A stretch of 5,184 nt of DNA from Hyphomicrobiales bacterium (lineage in GTDB: Bacteria > Pseudomonadota > Alphaproteobacteria > Rhizobiales > JAUVMS01). A program made the position numbers and the translations under genes. The notes below the pieces were generated by a model. The model was given only the letters and a program-made list of their open reading frames with translations. It did no database searches and was not told the origin of the DNA. Shown one piece after another: positions 1 through 5,184 of the stretch (position 1 is the first letter of the stretch; each line of letters opens with the position of its first letter). The stretch is from the NCBI GenBank assembly GCA_030600135.1, contig JAUVMS010000290.1, positions 1 to 5,184 of the forward strand, written 5' to 3'.

Positions 1-468
1 TTCCCTGAGCGTCCGGATGGTGTCGGCATCGACGATACCGGCGTCTTCAACCATGCGCCGTGACAGCCGTGCCAGGCCACTCTCGGCGTGATCATAAGGG
101 CTATAGGGCTTTTCGAGCGAGTTGACGAGCCGGCGCAGGAAATAGTCGGCATAGTTGGCGACGTCGGGCGTCATCTGCGCATAACCGAAGTAGCCTTGCT
201 CTCGCCCATGCGTCGCCGTTCGCAATGCGCGCACGAGATGCGTCTTGCCGGCGCCCGATTGGCCGTGAAACAGCATGATCCGGGCCTGAACCAGTTCGCC
301 CGAGGTAACGGCGTTGATCAGGTCACGGTACTTTAGTCGCGCCTCATAATGCACCTCCACGACATCGAAAGGATCGGCCTTCCAGATGTCGTCCTCCCAG
401 GTAATGGAGTGCTCGAGGACCGAGGTGACCTTCTCGACGTCGATCGGCATTTGAGCCTGTAGTTGCAT
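1..468 (-). CDS. P-loop ATPase, N-terminal part (gene continues beyond the window)
   Basis: The reading frame is open from an ATG at 468 to the left edge and gives the first 156 residues of a larger protein. The start is supported by AGGAGA placed three bases ahead of the ATG. Residues 69-76 read GQSGAGKT, a textbook Walker A motif, preceded by a hydrophobic strand (RIMLFH, 63-68) and followed by a helix (HLVRALRTA), so the protein should bind and hydrolyse ATP. The roughly 60 residues before the P-loop look like a lead-in helix of the kind found in AAA+/STAND-type ATPases that act on DNA or protein complexes. The Walker B and sensor regions lie outside the window, so the subfamily cannot be assigned. 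The gene follows the 556-1644 gene on the same strand after an 87-bp gap with no obvious terminator, which suggests co-transcription. Coding and the P-loop are seen directly; any role in defence or DNA processing is inference. Confidence 0.85.
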   Translation of the reverse strand, partial: MQLQAQMPIDVEKVTSVLEHSITWEDDIWKADPFDVVEVHYEARLKYRDLINAVTSGELVQARIMLFHGQSGAGKTHLVRALRTATHGREQGYFGYAQMTPDVANYADYFLRRLVNSLEKPYSPYDHAESGLARLSRRMVEDAGIVDADTIRTLRE

Positions 469-555
469 GTCTCTCCTGGGCCTTTGTTTGAAAGGCGCGA
501 GATTGTTATTTTCGAGTTTGACGAATGCCCCAGGGCTCCGTCATGAACTGTCCAC

Positions 556-1644
556 TTAGTCGACCACGCGGATGTAGTGCCACTCAGTGTTCTTGTAATG
601 AATGGCGGAATCCTCGATGTCGTTGATATTCGCTTTGCTTCGCAGATCTGCATTGGCGAGTGAAAGCAAGCCTGCGCGATGGGCCTGCATCAGGCGGCCC
701 TTGAACCCAGATTGGTCCAGCTCCCAATCCGGATGGTTCGTCAACAACGCCTTCCAGACGTGCGAGATATAGGCCTTGCGATCGCCGGCCCAGCCCTGCG
801 CTTTGTCCCTGGCGAGTGCGCTGACGGTTTGAACAAACCCAAAGAGGTCAGGCGCGTGCCGTGCTTCGGAGCGAATTCGGCTCTCTCGGCTCGCTGGTAT
901 CGTCTGCGCCTGCTCGACGGTCTTATCGTCTTTCGGCAGGTATGGGCACAACAGCCGTCCCAGCAATGCAATGCGCAACGCATTGATCTCGTGGCGGGTA
1001 ACGCCGAGAGCTTCGCTGGCAAGTTGAGCCAGCAGGCTATGATCGCTCTTGTGCACCCTTGGATGAATGGCCAGTTCGCCGGCGATCGCGCGACCGAGGT
1101 CTGCCGGCAGGCGCCCCACATTTCGCATCTCGGGTCGCAGATGCGCGCCGAACTTCTCCACCAGCACGTGCTTTGCAATGGCATCGCGGACCGCCGCGGC
1201 ACGAGCGCTCGCAGGCAAGCCCAATCCGTAGGCCTGACTGAGCACCAGCGTCCGCATGCCTTCGGTGGACTGGAGCAGTTTCGCGCTCCTTTGCGCCTGT
1301 GGCGGTGAAAACCCGAGCGCCTCGCCGACGAGAACGATGTCGCGCGTATAAGCCCAACCCGCCGATTGCGCCCGTGGACCAATATCGCTGCCGACCACCT
1401 GCGCGCCCTTTGGGCTGATCTTTAAGCGACCGCGACTGGACATGCTGGCTTTGTCGCCTTGCAGCACCGCGATCACGATCTCGTTGATGATGTCACGCAA
1501 ATCGTCTGCCCGAACTTTCGATGCCAGCAAGGGGCGGACATCACGTGCAAGTGCGCTCCGCAAGAGCCCACTGGCTCCCGCGCCATTGATGCGCAGCAAT
1601 ACGAACCGCTCGAGCGCTGCTCGATCAAGCGAATTCGCCGCCAT
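556..1644 (-). CDS. Hypothetical protein, winged-helix-like modules at both ends, partner of the ATPase gene
   Basis: A 362-residue soluble protein with no signal peptide or membrane segment. The ATG at 1644 is preceded by GGGAGA at suitable spacing. Residues about 8-85 form helices followed by a basic strand-turn stretch (RLKISPKG, 73-80), as in a winged-helix wing. The middle, about 95-285, is helix-rich and basic, with no catalytic motif I recognise. Residues about 288-360 look like a second winged helix: YISHVWKAL, then FKGRLMQAHRAGLLSLANADL, ending in strand-like EWHYIRV. From memory, this C-terminal pattern recurs in proteins encoded beside large ATPases in accessory loci, but I cannot name the family. 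A DNA-binding or adaptor subunit for the downstream ATPase is the simplest reading. Several other frames across this gene are open for long distances, a high-GC effect. This frame is preferred for its full length, RBS and protein-like composition. Confidence 0.8.
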   Translation of the reverse strand: MAANSLDRAALERFVLLRINGAGASGLLRSALARDVRPLLASKVRADDLRDIINEIVIAVLQGDKASMSSRGRLKISPKGAQVVGSDIGPRAQSAGWAYTRDIVLVGEALGFSPPQAQRSAKLLQSTEGMRTLVLSQAYGLGLPASARAAAVRDAIAKHVLVEKFGAHLRPEMRNVGRLPADLGRAIAGELAIHPRVHKSDHSLLAQLASEALGVTRHEINALRIALLGRLLCPYLPKDDKTVEQAQTIPASRESRIRSEARHAPDLFGFVQTVSALARDKAQGWAGDRKAYISHVWKALLTNHPDWELDQSGFKGRLMQAHRAGLLSLANADLRSKANINDIEDSAIHYKNTEWHYIRVVD

Positions 1645-1721
1645 ATCCGTCTCCCGGCCCGCCTTGCCAGATTGTCTTCAAACCGCACCGTCCTCGAACG
1701 CGTTGACCAAGCGAGACCGGC

Positions 1722-1736
1722 AGTGAGCGAATCACT
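1722..1736. promoter_or_regulatory. Inverted repeat at the predicted transcription start, possible operator
   Basis: AGTGA-GCGAA-TCACT is a 5-bp inverted repeat with a 5-bp centre. It covers roughly +1 to +15 of the transcript predicted from the leftward promoter at 1743-1771, a position typical for a repressor site. The arms are short enough to occur by chance. Confidence 0.25.
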
Positions 1737-1742
1737 TACCCT

Positions 1743-1771
1743 ATTCTGTGAGAGAGAGGCGCCGGGGCCAA
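1743..1771 (-). promoter_or_regulatory. Candidate sigma70-type promoter for the 362-residue protein gene
   Basis: Read on the minus strand, TTGGCC (1771-1766) and CAGAAT (1748-1743) are separated by 17 bp. Each matches four of six consensus positions. The expected start point is near 1736, giving a leader of about 92 nt before the ATG at 1644. The spacing is ideal but the boxes are imperfect, so this is a plausible candidate only. Confidence 0.35.
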
Positions 1772-1940
1772 GGGGGTGAGCGAATTCCGGCGTCGATTGC
1801 CAACGCCTGTTGCCGCCAAACAAAGGCCAACTTTGTGCTGTGGATAGACAGTGTGGTCGCACATGTACCGAAACAGTGTCGCTGGCCAGCAGGGGCTACG
1901 CGACTGTTGATAGTGTTTTTCGGTTTGTTGGCGAGGGCTA

Positions 1941-1968
1941 GCGTGTCGGCGACCGCCCGCGTGTCGGC
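1941..1968 (+). repeat. Tandem direct repeat GCGTGTCGGC, two copies 18 bp apart
   Basis: The ten bases GCGTGTCGGC occur at 1941-1950 and 1959-1968 with an 8-bp spacer. They end about 24 bp upstream of the CtrA-like box. They could be paired regulator sites; the 18-bp period does not match whole helical turns, so cooperative binding on one face is not clearly supported. The identity of the two copies is exact. Confidence 0.4.
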
Positions 1969-1991
1969 AATTTGAAGCAATGCGATGCGCA

Positions 1992-2021
1992 TTAACAAAG
2001 CTTTAACCCTGTGGCGAGAAT
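1992..2021 (+). promoter_or_regulatory. CtrA-like box overlapping the -35 of the CAP lipoprotein promoter
   Basis: TTAA (1992-1995), seven bases, then TTAAC (2003-2007) is an exact match to the full CtrA recognition pattern TTAA-N7-TTAAC known from Caulobacter and other alphaproteobacteria. TTAACA (1992-1997) also matches five of six positions of a -35 box. GAGAAT (2016-2021), 18 bp further on, matches four of six -10 positions. CtrA-activated promoters commonly have the box over the -35 region. The start point would be near 2028, about 30 nt ahead of the lipoprotein ATG at 2060. The pattern is seen; regulation by CtrA is inference. Confidence 0.55.
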
Positions 2022-2059
2022 CTGGGGGCGTGCCAGTGGAGCATTGGCCGGAGGGAAGT

Positions 2060-2710
2060 ATGTTGCGCGTAATTTCAATGACTATGCTTTGCGTTCTAAC
2101 TGCGGCCTGTAGTGGTGGCGGTGGGGCGCAACAAACCGTAATGGGCTATGCCGATACCCCGGTCGCGACCCAGGGCCTGCCTGCAGAGAGCGGCTCAACC
2201 GGTTATTCCAGTTCCAGCAAGAACACCAAATTGGCCGCGCGCTCCGATGCCGCGCCAGAGGGGTCTTGGAAACGCGCGCCCGCGGGTGCGTTGGCCGATC
2301 GCAACTATTCCGAGACGACACTGGACACACGCACGGCACTAAAGCTGATCAACGGTTATCGTCGTGAAAAGGGCCTGAAGCCGCTAAAGCTGCATCCCAA
2401 GCTCATTCGTGCCGCAAAGGCCCATTCCACCGATTTGGCCAAGTGGGACCGGATTTCACACTATGGCTCTGACGGTGCCAATCCTTGGGACCGTGTGAAA
2501 CGGGCCGGATACCAGGCGCGCCTTGCCGCTGAAAATGTCGGCACTGGCCAAGCTAGTTTCAAAGAGGTGCTGGGCGGTTGGAAGGAGAGCGAGGGTCACA
2601 ACAAGAACCTGCTTCTGCCCGACGCCGAGCACATGGGCATCGCCCTCGTCAGGCGGCCCAAGACCGAGTTCAAGACTTTTTGGACCTTGGTGCTCGGCTC
2701 GCAAATCTGA
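2060..2710 (+). CDS. CAP/SCP-domain (YkwD-like) lipoprotein
   Basis: A 216-residue protein. The ATG at 2060 is chosen over the in-frame ATG at 1985 because GGAGGG sits just ahead of it, because a lipoprotein signal begins exactly there, and because the CtrA-like box would otherwise be coding. Residues 1-16 are a short hydrophobic signal ending in the lipobox LTAAC, so Cys17 should be lipidated after signal peptidase II cleavage. A low-complexity Ser/Gly/Ala-rich linker (18 to about 90) tethers a CAP domain (about 92-214). The domain shows the family landmarks: KAHSTDLA (His122), RISHYG (His134), AAENVG (Glu148), GWKESEGHNKNLL (His170) and HMGIAL near the end. CAP domains have no single agreed enzymatic role in bacteria; envelope or peptidoglycan-related functions are suspected. 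The protein probably faces the periplasm. Its stop codon lies in the loop of a palindrome, and the next gene is convergent. Confidence 0.92.
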   Translation: MLRVISMTMLCVLTAACSGGGGAQQTVMGYADTPVATQGLPAESGSTGYSSSSKNTKLAARSDAAPEGSWKRAPAGALADRNYSETTLDTRTALKLINGYRREKGLKPLKLHPKLIRAAKAHSTDLAKWDRISHYGSDGANPWDRVKRAGYQARLAAENVGTGQASFKEVLGGWKESEGHNKNLLLPDAEHMGIALVRRPKTEFKTFWTLVLGSQI

Positions 2711-2718
2711 GATTTGCG
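2700..2718. repeat. 19-bp perfect palindrome centred on the lipoprotein stop codon
   Basis: CGCAAATC (2700-2707), TGA (2708-2710) and GATTTGCG (2711-2718) form an 8-bp stem with the stop codon as a 3-nt loop. No T-run follows on either strand, so it is not a standard intrinsic terminator. It could mark a 3' end or stabilise the mRNA in this convergent junction. Confidence 0.5.
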
Positions 2719-2807
2719 GCAATCCCGTCAACGGCGTGAAGCTGTGGCGTTTGCTTTGACGCAGGCGAATACACGGTTGCCTCGCCCAGCCATGGTGACC
2801 GTTGCAG

Positions 2808-4211
2808 CTACGAATTCATCCATTGTCGCAGCGAAGGCCAAATGGAAATATCGAGACCGAGCCGTTTGCGGCCCGCAATATAGAACATCACCGCAGCACC
2901 GATCAGCGCCGTCGACGTCGCGGTCGCCGCGCCGAACAACCCGAACGGCGGCACCAGCACGAAATTAAGTACGAGATTGAGCACCGCGGTCGCGAACAGG
3001 ATCGCGGCACAGATATTCTGCTGCCCCAGCATGTTGAACAAGTATTCGGCCGGCCCGAGCATGGCGCGTATCAGCAGACCAACGGCCAATATAAACATGA
3101 CGCCATAGGCGCTCGTAAATTCCGGCCCGAAAAGCCAGAGTAGGGGCTTGCCCAAAATCAGCAAAGCGCCGGCCCCCGCCAGCGACGGCCAAAAGGTCCA
3201 TGCTGCCGCATCGCGAACGATGGCATGTAGCTTTTCTTTTTCGCCGCGTGCGTTGAGCGCCGAAAACCGTTTGGCCACCGCCGCGCCGACCGCGAAGTGG
3301 ACGAACGACACCAGGCCGATGGTTTTGAGAGCCGCGAAATAGATCCCGACATCACTCGGACTCATGTAGGCCGAGATGACGAGAATATCGGTATTTTGAA
3401 GAAGCAGTTCGAAGCCCAAAATCATGACCAGTGGCAAAGACGCCTTCAGCCAAAACCCGCGCCGATAAGCCCGGGCGCCGGACGGCACGACCTTTCGGAT
3501 TTTCCGCTCGATGAGGATGTGCTGTACCACCGCTGCGACCCATGTCGCCAGGATCGCGCAGCCGACGGCGGTCGTCGCCACCATCTCGAGACCCGCAGCA
3601 TAGGCCGCCAGCATACTGAAAAGCACCAGCAGCGGCCGCATGATGAAGGGCGGGATTAGCCCCAGATTGATCCATCCATAGGCCCGCCCGACACAGTCGT
3701 TGACATCGCTCAGCGCAAAGGCCGGGAGACACAAAAGCGCCAGGAATGCGGGCAGCACATAAGGCTGCTCGACCACGTTTGGCGCATACCAAAGCACCGT
3801 GAAAGCAACCCCGGCCAACACCGTGCCCACAGCGAGAGCAACCGTCCGACTGCTGGCAAGAATGCCGCGCAGAGCCTCCAGTTCGCCCTTTTCGGTGTAC
3901 TCCGGAACAAATCGGATGAGAGCCGTGTTGAACCCGAGTGGCGCCAGGCCGCCCAATATCAGCACCCAGACCCAGACATAGACGAACAAGCCGTACTCGA
4001 AGCTTCCCATCCAACGCGCGAGAACGATTTGCGACAGGTAAGCGACGCCAGCGCTGACGATTCGGATGGCGAAAGCCATCAATGCCGTGCGTTGCACTCG
4101 CGCCCGGTCACTGTCGGCGCGAAGCCCTTTGAGGACCTCGGCAAAGCCGCTTTTCACTTGCGCGAGCAGTCGCTGGGCTGGGGAAATCTGTGATTTCTCA
4201 CACGTCGACAT
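2808..4211 (-). CDS. Polysaccharide flippase of the Wzx/MOP type
   Basis: A 467-residue polytopic membrane protein, normal length for polysaccharide-export flippases of the MOP (MATE-like) superfamily, which move lipid-linked sugar units or related lipids across the inner membrane. I count about twelve hydrophobic segments, near residues 43-64, 76-96, 120-141, 150-166, 183-203, 209-232, 255-275, 288-310, 338-361, 368-382, 400-419 and 422-446. Family-like stretches are ARWMGSFEYGLFVYV (65-79), with the G-x-x-x-YG pattern after TM1, and AYMSPSDVGIYFAALK (281-296), its counterpart in the second half. GPEFTSAYG (362-370) is another. The soluble N-terminus (1-40) is somewhat longer than usual. No glycosyltransferase or polymerase gene is visible nearby, so the substrate is unknown. 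The ATG at 4211 has only a weak GAG ribosome-binding site, which lies inside a hairpin arm. The gene probably shares a transcript with the 74-residue gene upstream. Confidence 0.93.
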   Translation of the reverse strand: MSTCEKSQISPAQRLLAQVKSGFAEVLKGLRADSDRARVQRTALMAFAIRIVSAGVAYLSQIVLARWMGSFEYGLFVYVWVWVLILGGLAPLGFNTALIRFVPEYTEKGELEALRGILASSRTVALAVGTVLAGVAFTVLWYAPNVVEQPYVLPAFLALLCLPAFALSDVNDCVGRAYGWINLGLIPPFIMRPLLVLFSMLAAYAAGLEMVATTAVGCAILATWVAAVVQHILIERKIRKVVPSGARAYRRGFWLKASLPLVMILGFELLLQNTDILVISAYMSPSDVGIYFAALKTIGLVSFVHFAVGAAVAKRFSALNARGEKEKLHAIVRDAAAWTFWPSLAGAGALLILGKPLLWLFGPEFTSAYGVMFILAVGLLIRAMLGPAEYLFNMLGQQNICAAILFATAVLNLVLNFVLVPPFGLFGAATATSTALIGAAVMFYIAGRKRLGLDISIWPSLRQWMNS

Positions 4212-4214
4212 CTT

Positions 4215-4263
4215 TGCTCAATCCAATCAATGTTGGATCGAGCACCGGTCGTGTGGTCGATCC
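4215..4263 (-). promoter_or_regulatory. Two mutually exclusive hairpins ahead of the flippase start (candidate RNA switch)
   Basis: In the minus-strand transcript, segment A is GGATCGACCAC (4263-4253), segment B is GTGCTCGATCCAA (4245-4233), and segment C is TTGGATTGAGCA (4226-4215). A pairs with B: 7 bp, one C-C mismatch, then 3 bp, around a 7-nt loop. B also pairs with C: 12 continuous pairs including one G-U, around the 6-nt loop CATTGA. Both cannot form at once. Segment C ends three bases before the flippase ATG and contains its only Shine-Dalgarno-like bases (GAG), so B:C would hide the ribosome-binding site and A:B would expose it. Segment A begins directly after the stop codon of the 74-residue gene. 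No T-run follows, so it is not an intrinsic terminator. The pairing is read from the sequence; a switching role is inference. Confidence 0.5.
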
Positions 4264-4488
4264 TTATTGTGCAGACAGGCGGGTGCTTTCACGCGATCGC
4301 ACGACTTCGGCAACGTCGCTCCACACCGTGCAGCGCTTGACGTCGCCCAGCCGGCCATGCACGCTGGCCATGAAATCAGCCACCTCTGCCGCAAAAACGC
4401 CGTGCCGCCCTTCCAGGATCACAGCCATGATCTCGCGGCTATCATCATCGGACATATCAGGATTGTTTTTATAAGTTGTTGCTTGCAT
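4264..4488 (-). CDS. Small conserved-looking hypothetical protein (74 residues)
   Basis: The frame from an ATG at 4488 encodes 74 residues. An in-frame GTG at 4512 would add eight residues, but GAGA sits at good spacing before the 4488 ATG. A GGGAG lies further up. The protein is soluble and acidic at the N-terminus (DMSDDDSREI, 11-20). The core is helical (REIMAVILEGRHGVFAAEVADFM, 18-40), followed by the GDVKRCTVWSDVAEVV region (48-63). From memory, small proteins with this EGRHG...AAEVADF pattern occur in Hyphomicrobiales, but I know no function. No DNA-binding, metal-binding or membrane motif is evident. The gene ends 52 bp upstream of the flippase, and that gap holds the candidate RNA switch, so its translation could influence flippase expression. 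Confidence 0.7.
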   Translation of the reverse strand: MQATTYKNNPDMSDDDSREIMAVILEGRHGVFAAEVADFMASVHGRLGDVKRCTVWSDVAEVVRSRESTRLSAQ

Positions 4489-4605
4489 GACATTCTCAGC
4501 TCCCGCTCGCACGCATGGATATAGCCCGAATAACGGCCGTAAGGGTTAAAGGAGTGTGGGAAAGGGACCGCGAATCAGAGTCTACAATTCGGAGAAAACG
4601 GCCAC

Positions 4606-4634
4606 TTGGCGCGCGCTGTTAAGTGGGGCAGAAT
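4606..4634 (+). promoter_or_regulatory. Candidate promoter for the small exported protein
   Basis: TTGGCG (4606-4611) and CAGAAT (4629-4634) are 17 bp apart, each matching four of six sigma70 positions. The start point would fall near 4641, some 27 nt ahead of the ATG at 4668. It has the same form as the candidate promoter at 1743-1771. Confidence 0.35.
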
Positions 4635-4667
4635 GGGCAAATACAGGCCGCGACAAGGGAGATGGCT

Positions 4668-5021
4668 ATGGCGCAGTCTCGTCGGCGGAAATGCAGTTAC
4701 AACGCCTTGTTGAAATTCCTTGCGCTGACCGGCCTGGCTTTTGTGCTCTCGGTGCCGATTGCGGGCATTGCACAAGCGGGGTTTGGCGAATCAGTTGAGC
4801 CATCGAAGGCGCCAGCGAGTTGGGTGTTGGCGCAATCGAGCGATGGGCAGACGGACCCCTCCAACGCGCCTCCCGCCGGCGATGCCGCTGCGCCGGATGT
4901 CGAAGGCCGTCAGGGTAATGCGCCTGAAGCACGAGAAGACGGTGGGCACGACTTTGACGACGGTGGCTCGGCAGGTCCCGGCTGCCCATATCGTGAGCGC
5001 AATCTCGAGTTGATTGTCTAG
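4668..5021 (+). CDS. Small exported hypothetical protein with Sec signal peptide
   Basis: The frame encodes 117 residues. The ATG at 4668 is chosen over upstream in-frame ATGs at 4623 and 4662 because GGGAG precedes it by six bases and the signal peptide starts there. Residues 1-17 are basic (RRRK at 5-8), residues about 17-34 form the hydrophobic core (FLALTGLAFVLSVP and onward), and AQA at 35-37 is a good signal peptidase I site. The mature part, about 80 residues, is Pro/Ala/Gly/Asp-rich, acidic and probably disordered, with a single cysteine (Cys106) close to the C-terminus in GCPYRERNLELIV. I recall similar GCP...LELIV endings in hypothetical exported proteins of Hyphomicrobiales; no function is known to me. 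It lies convergent with the DUF924 gene. Another frame over the same stretch is also open, so a coding-potential test would help. Confidence 0.7.
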   Translation: MAQSRRRKCSYNALLKFLALTGLAFVLSVPIAGIAQAGFGESVEPSKAPASWVLAQSSDGQTDPSNAPPAGDAAAPDVEGRQGNAPEAREDGGHDFDDGGSAGPGCPYRERNLELIV

Positions 5022-5091
5022 GGTCCAGAGCCATTGCAGCTTTGATCGGTTGCAGGCGTGCGCGTCTATTGTCTTCGGCGGCAACAGTGGC

Positions 5092-5184
5092 TCAGCCGGC
5101 AAATCCACCGCCCTTCAGGAAGGCAATCTCCTCTGGCGTCGACGCCCGCCCCAAAACCTCGTTGCGATGCGGGAAGCGGCCGAA
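5092..5184 (-). CDS. DUF924-family protein, C-terminal 30 residues (gene enters from the right edge)
   Basis: Only the 3' end is inside the window: 30 codons and a TGA at 5094-5092. The visible peptide begins FGRFPHRNEVLGRAST and continues PEEIAFLKGGGFAG. The FGRFPHRN...LGR.ST.EE..FL pattern is the characteristic C-terminal signature of DUF924 proteins, which are usually about 180-200 residues, soluble and of uncharacterised function. The gene is convergent with the small exported protein, with 70 bp between the two stop codons and no clear terminator hairpin. The family call rests on this short but distinctive signature. Confidence 0.85.
   Translation of the reverse strand, partial: FGRFPHRNEVLGRASTPEEIAFLKGGGFAG

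Larger units (their letters stand above)
1645..2059. other. Divergent intergenic region with regulatory sites and no convincing gene
   Basis: This 415-bp stretch separates the leftward 362-residue gene from the rightward lipoprotein gene. It holds a candidate leftward promoter (1743-1771) with an inverted repeat at its expected start point, a rightward promoter with a CtrA-like box (1992-2021), and a tandem 10-bp repeat (1941-1968). It also holds a weaker inverted repeat, ACAAAG-N5-CTTTGT at 1820-1836, and two copies of ACAGTGT at 1848-1854 and 1873-1879. Short open frames exist on both strands, but their translations resemble no protein family and lack a good ribosome-binding site. I therefore see no gene here. 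Confidence 0.7.

Noticed and set aside
333..653. A minus-strand open frame bridging the two left-hand genes
   Set aside because: It overlaps the 3' end of the 362-residue gene and the 5' end of the ATPase gene in another frame. It is Ser/Thr/Arg-rich and lacks a supported start.
679..1308. A long plus-strand open frame opposite the 362-residue gene
   Set aside because: It lies antisense to a longer gene with a good ribosome-binding site. Its translation is rich in Gln/Arg/His with no family resemblance, as expected from the complementary strand of GC-rich coding DNA.
1741..1998. Short open frames on both strands within the divergent intergenic region
   Set aside because: There is no ribosome-binding site and no recognisable protein. 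The region is better explained by the promoters and repeats found in it.
1985..2059. Upstream ATG at 1985 as start of the CAP lipoprotein
   Set aside because: It would place 25 charged residues before the signal sequence, bury the lipobox, and make the CtrA-like box coding. The ATG at 2060 has GGAGGG and a proper lipoprotein signal.
2726..2761. CGTCAA/TTGACG inverted repeat between the convergent genes as a terminator
   Set aside because: The arms are only six bases with a 24-nt loop and no T-run, so it is within chance expectation.
4215..4244. The 12-bp hairpin as an intrinsic terminator of the 74-residue gene
   Set aside because: It is followed by AAAG and the flippase start codon rather than a T-run, so a translational role fits better.
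4556..4798. A plus-strand frame starting with GTG just after AAAGGAG
   Set aside because: The GGAG is only one base from the GTG, the product resembles nothing, and the frame overlaps the better-supported exported protein in another frame.
4791..5108. A minus-strand open frame opposite the exported protein
   Set aside because: It overlaps the end of the DUF924 gene and the exported protein. It has no ribosome-binding site and no recognisable domain.

Overview
The window looks like chromosomal DNA of a high-GC alphaproteobacterium, most likely from the Hyphomicrobiales (Rhizobiales). The basis is the style of the proteins, a full CtrA-type box (TTAA-N7-TTAAC) ahead of a lipoprotein gene, and small hypothetical proteins of a kind I associate with that order. 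I see no tRNA, rRNA, CRISPR array or insertion sequence.

Left part (1-1644, minus strand): two genes read leftwards. The first encodes a 362-residue protein of unknown function with a winged-helix-like module at each end. The second, 87 bp downstream, is the N-terminal 156 residues of a P-loop ATPase that runs out of the window. A probable DNA-binding partner beside an ATPase of unknown family is the layout of many poorly known accessory or conflict systems. That role is inference, because the rest of the ATPase and the operon are not visible.

Middle part (1645-2807): a 415-bp divergent intergenic region carries candidate promoters for both directions, a small inverted repeat at the predicted start of the leftward transcript, a tandem 10-bp repeat, and the CtrA-like box. 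It leads rightwards to a 216-residue lipoprotein with a CAP/SCP (YkwD-like) domain. A 19-bp perfect palindrome is centred on that gene's stop codon.

Right part (2808-5184): a 467-residue membrane flippase of the polysaccharide-export (Wzx/MOP) type is on the minus strand, convergent with the lipoprotein gene. A 74-residue hypothetical protein lies just upstream on the same strand. The 52-bp gap between these two genes is the most striking non-coding element. Its transcript can fold into either of two mutually exclusive hairpins that share one strand, and the second one pairs the flippase ribosome-binding site. This is the architecture of a translational switch. Further right are a small exported protein (plus strand) and, at the edge, the last 30 codons of a DUF924-family gene (minus strand).

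Three of the products act at the envelope (lipoprotein, flippase, secreted protein), but nothing shows that they form one pathway.
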